Positions 1-6,653 of a stretch of DNA of 6,653 nt are shown in pieces. The DNA is from Clostridia bacterium (GTDB lineage Bacteria; Bacillota; Clostridia; Christensenellales; CAG-1252): NCBI GenBank assembly GCA_009928745.1, contig SACC01000069.1, positions 1 to 6,653 on the forward strand, written 5' to 3'. Under the pieces are notes generated by a model. It had not been told where the DNA came from. It worked only from the letters and a program-made list of their open reading frames with translations, and made no database searches. The number at the start of each line of letters is the position of its first letter. Positions within the stretch are counted from its first letter, which is position 1. Both the position numbers and the translations under genes were made by a program.

Positions 1-2
1 GG

Positions 3-2357
3 TTTAAGCGTAAGCACCCGAGGCTTATAGTTGCGGCAAGGGACGGACAAGGGAAAGCGGTGCTGAACGGTTTAACGGGCGATAATAAGGGAAACGGCGG
101 CGCTTATAAGGAAAACGAGAATTCGGGAATTTACTGCGTATCCGATTTTCTCGCCGCCTGCGGCTACGGGTTCGTCGCCGTTGACGATGTTTATGATTTT
201 ATCGATATATCGGTGACTTGGCAGGGCGGCTTCGCGAGTCGCGGAGAGCAAGCTCCGAGTTCGGCTTTATACGACAGAACCGAGCTTATGAATACGTGCT
301 ATTATACGGACGTCGAACATTCCTTTAAGCGGCTAAACAATATAACGGCGGCCGCGGAGGCGTGCGTTTTGATGTCGAGCGTAATTTTCAGCAACGTAAT
401 TACTCCCTTTTATATGGCGTTGAAGCTTTTAACCGACAGATTTTCGATAAATAAGGCAAGAAGTCGGGTGAGAACGCTAACCTCGGATTATGAGGAAAGC
501 TGCGCCGATTTTTGCAGAGAAATCAGCTTTATGAAGGACGAGGACGAAATACTGAGCTTGTGCTTGACCAAAGCATACGGCTCAAAGCAGCGTATTCCGT
601 CCGATATAGAAAAAATGCGTGATTATATAGGCGAGGGTCTTAATTATATGACCGACGAGGAAATATTTTTACGCGCCGTAAGCGCCTATTCGGACGCGCA
701 TAAAAATAAAAGCTTTACGGATTTGGACGTAATTTTGGACGCGCTTAGCGAAAGCGCGGACGAAATGGCGCAGTGCTTTAATAATATCTTTTTTAACGAC
801 GAGGTTAAGGGTGAAATAGAAAGCAATGCGAGTTCCCTATTTGTAGGGAATATGAAAGAAAGAGAGGCGGAGGGGCTTAGCCGTCTTTTTTATAAGCATG
901 GAATATATCACGAAAATACCGAAAAAAACGCGTGCAGCTTGGCACTTTTATACAGAGACGATTCGGGCTTCGAATATTTTACAAGAAGAGAGGAGGAAGA
1001 AGCTTCTCGCGAAGAAAGCGACAGCGGCGATTTCTTGCGTTACTCGATCTTCGGGAAAGGAGACGATTGGTATTATAAAATCTTACTCCTAAAGCGAATG
1101 ATTACGGACGGCGACAATAGCTTTGCGATTAAAACTCCGCTACTTGTAATTACGGACGGCGACGACGAAACAATTTGCGCCGAGCTGAAAAGATTTTTGC
1201 CCGATTATAACATATTGCAGGGCTATAAGGCTTTGGTGGGACTTAAAAGCGGGGAAAAAACCTTAGTCGTTTCCGACTACGGTAAATTACGGAAGACGCC
1301 GTTTGACGTTAATAACGTCGGCGCCGCGGTCTTTATCGACATAACGCCCGATATATATCTGTTCGGTTGCGTGCTGAATAAAATTACCTCTGCTTGCGTT
1401 CCGACTGCGGTTGCCTTTGCCACCTACGGCACGTTGGATGGCTATATGGCTATGCAGTGGGAAAAGCGCTTCGGAATATTCGACGGCGGTGTTATTCCAG
1501 CGGCATTTGGAGGACTAACGTTAAGTAACGGCAAAAAATGCGATTATGCCGACGTTATCTATAAGGTAAACGAGGTTTTCGTAGGCTTGGGAGAAACCGT
1601 TAACGGTCAGCTGAATTTTGACGAGGCAAAAGAGGTGGCCAATAAAATCAACCGCCTTATTTCGGCTTATACGTTAAAGGTGTCGTTTGCGGACAGCGAA
1701 ATTAATGCGGATATGGATTTATTGGCGCGGCTCGGTAGGTCTTTTTCCGACGTATACGGAGAGGCGGTTTCCGTCGGCGGCAAGGGAGATTACATAGAGA
1801 GTCTCGGCACCCTTGAAAAAGAAAAGGAAAAGAGCGTCGAGGCTAAGCAATTATTTAACGTATGCGTTAAGGCGCTGCGCAGAGAATGTGACATCAGGCA
1901 AAACGATTGCGCAGGCTGTACCGAATACGAAAGGCTGAAAAAGAACGATTATTCGCTGTTTAAGGATAATATAAAGCGGTTTTTTAAAGAAGCGAAAACG
2001 CTTATTGCTCGTTTGGAGGACGAAAAAAAGTCGAAAAACGTAGACGCTACGATAAGAGGCGTCGATATGGACAACGGCGAAAACAGAGTTCTTTCTCTGC
2101 CCGAGATAGAGGCTAAGGAAAAGCTTGTGGAAAAATGCCTTAAAAAAACCGACAAGAAAAGGGCGGAAGCCGAGGGTATGTTTTTCGTCCCGTTTCAGAC
2201 GGCGGCGGATATTTTGGGAAGCATTGCAGACGTTTACGCAAAGCTGCTCAATAAATATTATTCTGTGATTATGTCGGTATTTTACGACGTTACGGAGCAA
2301 ACGGCAAATAATTATCAAATTGTCAACGGCGGTTTTTTGTCCGCCTCGAAGAAATAA
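3..2357 (+). CDS. Degenerate SF2/SNF2-like helicase-fold protein, 5' end missing
   Basis: The frame is open from the first complete codon (nt 3) to TAA at 2355-2357, about 784 residues. The GTG at 60 has no good ribosome binding site and is probably internal, so the true start lies upstream. I see the outline of an SNF2-type ATPase: a beta-strand-like FVAVDDVYDF (171-200) where motif II (DEAH) is expected; ACVLMSSVIFSN (360-395) where LLTGTPxxN of motif III is expected; a long helical insert with an acidic stretch (984-1031); then a second RecA-like part with PLLVITDGDDE (1137-1169), TLVVSDYGKLR (1260-1292), VGAAVFIDITP (1317-1349) and YGTLDGYM (1425-1448), matching the usual layout of helicase motifs IV to VI. 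The conserved DEAH, TGTP and QxxxRxxR residues are missing, so it is probably ATPase-dead, a scaffold or a DNA/protein-binding platform. The C-terminal third is helical and charged, with four cysteines at 1863-1919. There is no signal peptide or membrane segment in the visible part, so it is probably cytoplasmic. It heads or continues an operon with the zinc protein 17 bp downstream. The coding call is certain; the helicase relationship is inferred from the motif pattern by eye. Confidence 0.85.
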   Translation, partial: FKRKHPRLIVAARDGQGKAVLNGLTGDNKGNGGAYKENENSGIYCVSDFLAACGYGFVAVDDVYDFIDISVTWQGGFASRGEQAPSSALYDRTELMNTCYYTDVEHSFKRLNNITAAAEACVLMSSVIFSNVITPFYMALKLLTDRFSINKARSRVRTLTSDYEESCADFCREISFMKDEDEILSLCLTKAYGSKQRIPSDIEKMRDYIGEGLNYMTDEEIFLRAVSAYSDAHKNKSFTDLDVILDALSESADEMAQCFNNIFFNDEVKGEIESNASSLFVGNMKEREAEGLSRLFYKHGIYHENTEKNACSLALLYRDDSGFEYFTRREEEEASREESDSGDFLRYSIFGKGDDWYYKILLLKRMITDGDNSFAIKTPLLVITDGDDETICAELKRFLPDYNILQGYKALVGLKSGEKTLVVSDYGKLRKTPFDVNNVGAAVFIDITPDIYLFGCVLNKITSACVPTAVAFATYGTLDGYMAMQWEKRFGIFDGGVIPAAFGGLTLSNGKKCDYADVIYKVNEVFVGLGETVNGQLNFDEAKEVANKINRLISAYTLKVSFADSEINADMDLLARLGRSFSDVYGEAVSVGGKGDYIESLGTLEKEKEKSVEAKQLFNVCVKALRRECDIRQNDCAGCTEYERLKKNDYSLFKDNIKRFFKEAKTLIARLEDEKKSKNVDATIRGVDMDNGENRVLSLPEIEAKEKLVEKCLKKTDKKRAEAEGMFFVPFQTAADILGSIADVYAKLLNKYYSVIMSVFYDVTEQTANNYQIVNGGFLSASKK
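1101..1163 (+). repeat. In-frame 15-bp direct repeat in the pseudo-helicase gene
   Basis: ATTACGGACGGCGAC occurs at 1101-1115 and again at 1149-1163, exactly 48 bp apart and in the same frame, encoding ITDGD each time. The second copy sits at the first strand of the putative second RecA-like domain. It may be a small local duplication or a coincidence of favoured codons. Confidence 0.6.
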
Positions 2358-2361
2358 ATGC

Positions 2362-2366
2362 GGAGG
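2362..2366 (+). promoter_or_regulatory. Ribosome binding site of the zinc-ribbon gene
   Basis: GGAGG lies 8 nt before the ATG at 2375, within the 17-bp gap after the upstream stop codon. It fixes the start of the downstream gene, and the short gap leaves no room for a separate promoter or terminator. Confidence 0.85.
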
Positions 2367-2374
2367 AAGCTTAG

Positions 2375-4147
2375 ATGGCGCTAACAGATATAGCAAGCAA
2401 ACTTAAGGAAACGTTCGGCGGCTTTAACGTGGTCGGCGGGATTCAGGACGAATTAAAGATTTTTCGTTCTATTTACGGCGAAGCGGAGTCCATACGTATC
2501 GGGGAGATGGACTACATCGTCATCAACCAAAAGTACAGGAGCGAGGAATACGACGGCATACCCACAAAGGTGAGCCCGCTGTTTTTTAACAGTATAAACC
2601 ACAATTATGCGATTATCGACGCGGAAACGTCCTCAACGCTCATCGACGAGGTTTATTCACGCGTTACGTATATGCAAAGAATATGTAAGAGCGACGCCGA
2701 CCCAGACGCAAAGGATATAGCAAGCAAGCTTAAAAATCTGATAGGCGACACCGATATAAGCTCCTTGCGCGTGGAAAAGGTAATTGCTCGCGGCGAAAAC
2801 AGCAATAACGACGCCAATATATTCCAATGTCATCTTATTAAGGATACGGGCGTGTCCGCAACTCCCGACATTTACAGCTTTATGCTGAAAAACGGCGAAA
2901 TAAAGGAAATTTCCGATAGCGTAATCAAACAAATCAAGCGCTCGGGCGTTGTAAAAATGCTTAGCGACCGCGACGCTCTCGACAGTCACAGAAGCGCTAT
3001 TCAAAAGGCGGTTTTCGATAAATATATGGATTCGGATATAGATATCCAAAGCGTTAACGTAAAATCGATATTCGAAATCAGCTTATCGTTTTTGAACGTG
3101 CGGCTGCTGTATTCCGAGCCTTTAGACGTCGGGACCAAAACGCCTGTTACAAGAAATGCGGTTTTCAATACGGTATATATCGCAAGCACGGGCAACGAAT
3201 TCGACCCGCTTAACGAAAATATACATATCTGCGATTCCTGCAGGCGGGATATCGTCGACGTTAACGACGCAAGCAAGATTTATAAAATCCATATAAATAC
3301 CGACGCTAAGGACGAAAATTGCAGCACGGACGGTAAAACTGTTTACGCAACTGGCTGTGAGGATTGCTTAACTCGTTGCGAGGAATGCGGCTCCTGGCAT
3401 ATCGATTACGAAAAATTTGCGGGCTCTCAGGCTTTTTATTCCAAGCTGAAATTGGTGCAGGGCAGAGATTTTGTTAAATCGCTAAGAAGCTTTGAGGACA
3501 TAAATTATTGCGCCTGCCGAGAATGTATAGAATGGATTTACGATGAAAAAACCGGCACGGAGAAAGAGCACGACGTCATTGCGATAGAAAATATGGCTTT
3601 TATTAATTACGCCGGTGAAAAAATAGCCTCGTACGCGGACTATTTGAGATTTTTCAAGAAGGAAAAGGGCAAGAAAAATCTTACGGGCGCGGCGGAGCAC
3701 ATTTTTGCGAAAAACACGTTTTCGAAATTCAGAAGAGAGCTTAGCGTCAAAACGAACATAGATATCGACGACATAATCGTAACGAGCGCCGCAAATTGCA
3801 GAAAATGCACTGTTTGCAGCGGCGAATTTTATAGTGAGGCAGGCGGCTTCGGCTTTGACGCAGGGGTCGCCGACACGGAATTTCGTTGCGACGTTTGCAG
3901 AGAAATGGCTACCGAAAAGGTCAATATGGTTACCCGAATTGACGGAACCGTATTTTTACGTAGCAATATCGGGAAACAGCGCACCGTCGGAAAATATATC
4001 GTTACAAAATTCGGTAATCTCAAAAAAATTTCGAGTGTGGCGATAAATATCGCAAAGCCTTCAGACGAGGACGAATTCGAGGAACCTACGCAAAGCGAAG
4101 CTACGCTTGCCGAAGCCGTTGCGGAAACGGAAGATGAATTAAGATAA
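2375..4147 (+). CDS. Uncharacterised multi-zinc-ribbon protein (590 aa)
   Basis: This is a complete gene: ATG with a GGAGG site 8 nt upstream, and TAA at 4145-4147. I do not recognise the family. Residues 1-280 form a mixed alpha/beta region without a known motif; it opens with an amphipathic-looking MALTDIASKLKE, and DIASKLK recurs at residues 114-120. Residues 286-384 hold four CxxC pairs (C286/C289, C328/C331, C335/C338, C381/C384), which fit two back-to-back four-cysteine zinc ribbons or one interleaved two-zinc module. A third likely site is C475/C478/C481 with C505/C508. The last 30 residues are acidic (12 Asp/Glu) and probably disordered. There is no signal peptide or membrane helix, so the protein is probably cytoplasmic. 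Such ribbons usually mediate nucleic-acid or protein contacts, but no catalytic residues are evident. It lies between a pseudo-helicase and a membrane-anchored surface protein, with 17-bp and 15-bp gaps, so the three are probably co-transcribed. The gene call is secure; the role is unknown. Confidence 0.93.
   Translation: MALTDIASKLKETFGGFNVVGGIQDELKIFRSIYGEAESIRIGEMDYIVINQKYRSEEYDGIPTKVSPLFFNSINHNYAIIDAETSSTLIDEVYSRVTYMQRICKSDADPDAKDIASKLKNLIGDTDISSLRVEKVIARGENSNNDANIFQCHLIKDTGVSATPDIYSFMLKNGEIKEISDSVIKQIKRSGVVKMLSDRDALDSHRSAIQKAVFDKYMDSDIDIQSVNVKSIFEISLSFLNVRLLYSEPLDVGTKTPVTRNAVFNTVYIASTGNEFDPLNENIHICDSCRRDIVDVNDASKIYKIHINTDAKDENCSTDGKTVYATGCEDCLTRCEECGSWHIDYEKFAGSQAFYSKLKLVQGRDFVKSLRSFEDINYCACRECIEWIYDEKTGTEKEHDVIAIENMAFINYAGEKIASYADYLRFFKKEKGKKNLTGAAEHIFAKNTFSKFRRELSVKTNIDIDDIIVTSAANCRKCTVCSGEFYSEAGGFGFDAGVADTEFRCDVCREMATEKVNMVTRIDGTVFLRSNIGKQRTVGKYIVTKFGNLKKISSVAINIAKPSDEDEFEEPTQSEATLAEAVAETEDELR
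2387..2732 (+). repeat. Two near-identical 19-bp units encoding DIASKLK
   Basis: GATATAGCAAGCAA is exact at 2387-2400 and 2714-2727; extended to 19 bp (2387-2405 and 2714-2732) there is one mismatch. Both copies are in the same frame and encode DIASKLK, 109 residues apart. The flanking residues do not align clearly, so a full domain duplication is not shown. Confidence 0.55.
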
Positions 4148-4153
4148 GAGGAG
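4147..4153 (+). promoter_or_regulatory. Ribosome binding site of the surface-protein gene
   Basis: AGAGGAG lies 9 nt before the ATG at 4163 and overlaps the last base of the preceding TAA stop. This spacing supports translation from a shared transcript and fixes the start of the downstream gene. Confidence 0.85.
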
Positions 4154-4162
4154 CAAAACAAA

Positions 4163-6653
4163 ATGAACCGTTCTACAAGCAGCATACTTACCGAGCATAA
4201 TAAGGTAATAAGAACAAAATATATACTTGCGATAGTGAACTATGTATTCATATTGACAAGCACGTTGATAACGCTGTATTTTATGAAAATAAAAGGCGCG
4301 CCGAGCGGAATTACGGTACATATCTACGCTTTAATTGCGGTTAACGGTCTGCAAATACTGATTTGCGCCGCGGATTTTATTCTTACCCGTCTAATGGGAA
4401 TTTACGCAAAATTTTTGACGTGGATTTCCTGGGGCTTGGGTGTAATATGGATAGCCGTTTGGATTGGTGCGTTTGTCGCGGGCACTTTGGAATTGGGCTC
4501 AGTCCGTATCGATTTACTTGCGATTGCCGCGGTGCAGTTTATTATGGCGCTGTTTATCTACGTCATTTGGTCGGTGCTTGACAGAAAGGCGATTGACGCA
4601 ATGATAAACGTTAAGGTTAGAGGCGACGAAAAGCTCAGAGAAAGCAAGGCAAAAAGCTACGTCCGCGTATACTTAGCGCTTAGCGTAATTATGGTTTTCG
4701 TACAAGCCGCAACGCTGTTTTCTTATAAAGTTCCGCCCACAGTATACGACCTTTTCGACGATACGAGAGCGGTTAAATACGAATTAAACGAAGCGGGCGC
4801 GGGCTACGTGGTTACGGGTACCTATCTCGGCACCTCGACGCGCGTTAATATTCCCGCAACGTACAACAACAAGCCTGTGGTGGGAATAGCAAGCGGCGGC
4901 ATAAGCGACGAGGGCGATTTTAACGAATATAAAATAACGTCGATAAGCTTTGGCACGCCCGAAACGCAAGCCGACGGAACGGTAAAATATATCAGCAATC
5001 TCGAATATCTCGAAAGCGAAGCCATAGTTTGCGACGGCATAAAGGAATTGACCATACCCTTATCGGTTACGTCGATAGACAGCAGCGCGGTTTTCTGCAC
5101 CTCGCTGGAAACTCTCCGCTACGAGAGCAAGGCAAAATTCGCCGCGTCGTATCTAAATTGCGACGAGCTGAAAAAAATAATTATGGCGGGCGACGAGGTC
5201 GGCGATATCCGTTCGCTCAGCGGATTAAGCAGCGGGGTAAAAATAGAGGTAAGCAAGGAAATCTATAATACGTACAGAGAAAACAACATAGCCTTTGCGA
5301 AAAATTTCCTGCCCTCTGTCGGAGAGGACGAGATTTATATTAATTTCTATACGGATTGCGATTATTATATCAACAGTATATTCGGCACGAAACGCAAGGG
5401 GATTGACCTAAGGTATTCCGATTTGAAAAACGGTTCCGCTAACGGTCGCGGGTTTGAAGCCGATACGCTATCTTATATAAAGAACAGCCGCGAGCTTGGA
5501 ACGGACGGTATAAAGGCGCACAGCGCTTTCAGAGGTTGGTATTTCGATGCCGAGTTTAAGGAAGAATGTGTATTTGAGGAATTCGACGCCTATAAATTTA
5601 CCGAAACCGTTTCGCTCTACGCTAAATGGCTGGACGAATGTGTGGCGACAATCGACTGGGATACCTATAAGCCCGAAGGAGCCGAGACCAAGCTTTATTG
5701 GACAAGCGAGGATATGGCGGAATTTCCCGTAATCACCGACAGAGTAGGCTACGACGGCGTAAGCTGGAAAACGCAAAACGGCAATACCGTTTTCGATACG
5801 ACAGATTTAACAAGCGATGTAAATATACGCGGCGAGTGGGTGCTTAGTAAGCCTACAGTCGACATAAGTATAGACGTCGACCTTCAAAACGGCGATTTCA
5901 ATATTTCGCACGATAAAAACACGGTTACGTTTACTTACGACGAGAACAGAAATTTAGATTTATCGGCGTTAAAAAGCCACGCCCTGGACGGGATTAACTA
6001 TAGGGGAGAAACTCTGTATTATACCTATTTATGGGAAAGGGCAACCGATGCTTCCTATGCGAAAGCGTACTCCTCCTTGAATTTGAAGCCCGTAGCCGAT
6101 GCCGACACCTATACTTTAAGCGTAACGGCACATTCTCCTTATGGAGAAACCTCTGCTTCCTCGACGGAAATAAGAGTTAATATTAACAGAAAAAGCTTGG
6201 ATATAGGCACCGCTATACTGAGTAATAACGAAACAGTTTATAACGGGTCGCCGCAAACGCTTAGCTATTCCGGCGACGTTCCCGTGGGCACAAATATAAA
6301 AGTAAACTATGCTTATTATAACTCGGACGATGAGCTGTGCGCTGAGGGAAGCGGCGTTGTTAACGCCGATACCTATATGGTAAAGGCGATTTTCGAAAAG
6401 AACAACAGCCTGGAGGCGGCTAATTACGAGACAAAGGAGCTTACCGCAGCTTATTTAATTAAGCCGAAAAGCATCGGCAACGTTGAATGGAAGGGCGACG
6501 GCACCGGTATCGGCTGGAACGGCAGTTCCGTTATTTACGACGGGAACGAGCATTCCGTTATTATGGATTTCGACGGCAGAATCGGCGAGGACGTCGTGGA
6601 GCTGAAATACGAGGACAATACGGGCAAGAACGCGGGGCATCATACGGCAGTGG
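4163..6653 (+). CDS. Multi-pass membrane protein with extracellular BspA-LRR, InlB-like and MBG-like repeats, 3' end missing
   Basis: The frame is open from ATG 4163 (AGAGGAG site 9 nt upstream) to the window edge, 830 residues visible with no stop. Five hydrophobic segments lie near residues 20-41, 53-74, 82-107, 117-138 and 166-187. The basic N-terminus and the basic loop at 140-165 put the N-terminus inside and everything after residue 188 outside. Outside there follow: a BspA-type leucine-rich segment (about 212-343, with IPLSVTSIDSSAVFCTSLETL); an InlB-type repeat (about 452-491, FRGWYFDAEF ending in LYAKW); a weaker second one (about 495-560, ending in IRGEW); an Ig-like segment (about 565-676); and two MBG-like repeats opening with VYNGSPQTL (692) and IYDGNEHSV (791). 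These folds are known from bacterial surface proteins that bind host or neighbouring-cell ligands. There is no cleavable signal peptide, so the multi-pass domain is the anchor. Whether a cell-wall sorting signal follows cannot be seen. Function is probably adhesion or sensing (inferred). Last gene of the visible operon, 15 bp after the zinc protein. Confidence 0.9.
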   Translation, partial: MNRSTSSILTEHNKVIRTKYILAIVNYVFILTSTLITLYFMKIKGAPSGITVHIYALIAVNGLQILICAADFILTRLMGIYAKFLTWISWGLGVIWIAVWIGAFVAGTLELGSVRIDLLAIAAVQFIMALFIYVIWSVLDRKAIDAMINVKVRGDEKLRESKAKSYVRVYLALSVIMVFVQAATLFSYKVPPTVYDLFDDTRAVKYELNEAGAGYVVTGTYLGTSTRVNIPATYNNKPVVGIASGGISDEGDFNEYKITSISFGTPETQADGTVKYISNLEYLESEAIVCDGIKELTIPLSVTSIDSSAVFCTSLETLRYESKAKFAASYLNCDELKKIIMAGDEVGDIRSLSGLSSGVKIEVSKEIYNTYRENNIAFAKNFLPSVGEDEIYINFYTDCDYYINSIFGTKRKGIDLRYSDLKNGSANGRGFEADTLSYIKNSRELGTDGIKAHSAFRGWYFDAEFKEECVFEEFDAYKFTETVSLYAKWLDECVATIDWDTYKPEGAETKLYWTSEDMAEFPVITDRVGYDGVSWKTQNGNTVFDTTDLTSDVNIRGEWVLSKPTVDISIDVDLQNGDFNISHDKNTVTFTYDENRNLDLSALKSHALDGINYRGETLYYTYLWERATDASYAKAYSSLNLKPVADADTYTLSVTAHSPYGETSASSTEIRVNINRKSLDIGTAILSNNETVYNGSPQTLSYSGDVPVGTNIKVNYAYYNSDDELCAEGSGVVNADTYMVKAIFEKNNSLEAANYETKELTAAYLIKPKSIGNVEWKGDGTGIGWNGSSVIYDGNEHSVIMDFDGRIGEDVVELKYEDNTGKNAGHHTAV
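5516..5842 (+). repeat. Two InlB-type (Listeria/Bacteroides) protein repeats
   Basis: The first unit (5516-5635) has the typical GWY followed by LYAKW ending. The second (5645-5842) keeps the pattern in weaker form: FPVITDRVGY, then SWKTQNG, then IRGEWV. This family forms small beta-grasp-like modules in surface proteins. The first unit is a confident call; the second is a divergent copy by eye. Confidence 0.65.
6197..6652 (+). repeat. Two MBG-like extracellular protein repeats, second cut by the window
   Basis: Each unit opens with a Y-[ND]-G-[SN] turn (VYNGSPQTLSY, IYDGNEHSVIM), then a beta-rich stretch and an N-A-[DG] turn (VNADTYMVKA, KNAGHHTAV). The first unit closes with YLIKPKS, which leads into the next. 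This is the usual tandem arrangement of MBG-type modules in Bacillota surface proteins, and more copies probably follow beyond the window. Confidence 0.65.

Noticed and set aside
38..62. Possible Walker A motif in ARDGQGKAV near the start of the window
   Set aside because: It lacks the first glycine and the final Ser/Thr of GxxxxGK[ST], and lies only about 40 residues before the putative motif II, too close for an SNF2 enzyme.
60..62. GTG as the true start of the first gene
   Set aside because: The frame is open back to the window edge with protein-like content, and there is no Shine-Dalgarno sequence at proper spacing, so the gene is more likely truncated by the window.
833..850. Perfect inverted repeat TTCCCTA-TTTG-TAGGGAA, a possible hairpin or terminator
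   Set aside because: It lies inside the first coding region, has a short AT-rich stem and no T-tract after it, so chance is the simpler explanation.
1851..2396. 181-codon open frame on the minus strand
   Set aside because: It lies almost wholly antisense to the end of the first gene, has no plausible ribosome binding context, and its translation is compositionally odd with no domain; a shadow frame.
3829..4185. 118-codon minus-strand open frame across the second gene's end and the third gene's start
   Set aside because: It covers both the operon junction and a well-supported start site; its serine-rich translation mirrors the acidic tail codons on the other strand.
4363..4581. 72-codon plus-strand open frame in the region of the third gene
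   Set aside because: It is out of frame with the membrane domain of the third gene, whose frame is supported by a ribosome binding site and five hydrophobic helices.

Overview
The window looks like chromosomal DNA from a low-to-mid-GC Bacillota, most plausibly an uncultured gut-type Clostridia lineage. Evidence for this is strong AGGAGG-like ribosome binding sites, free use of ATA and AGA codons beside GC-rich ones such as GCG and GAC, and a large surface protein built from BspA-type leucine-rich, InlB-type and MBG-like repeats. The taxonomic call is inference. No rRNA, tRNA, CRISPR array, insertion sequence, phage gene, terminator or convincing promoter was seen.

Layout: three genes, all on the + strand, fill almost the whole window with gaps of 17 and 15 bp, so they are very probably one operon. 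(1) 3-2357 is the 3' part of a gene whose start lies upstream. Its product resembles an SF2/SNF2-type helicase fold in which the recognisable motifs (II, III, VI) are degenerate, followed by a helical, cysteine-bearing C-terminal region. (2) 2375-4147 is complete and encodes a 590-residue soluble protein with a novel-looking N-terminal half, three probable CxxC zinc sites and an acidic tail. (3) 4163 to the window end is the 5' part of a gene for a large membrane-anchored surface protein: five predicted transmembrane helices, then outward-facing leucine-rich, InlB-like, Ig-like and MBG-like segments.

How they may work together: products 1 and 2 look cytoplasmic and product 3 spans the membrane. 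A conserved set made of a pseudo-helicase scaffold, a multi-zinc-ribbon protein and a multi-repeat surface protein is not one I recognise as a described system. It is the main candidate for something new here, but joint function is inferred only from co-orientation and spacing. Both outer genes are cut by the window edges, so the operon is probably longer at one or both ends.
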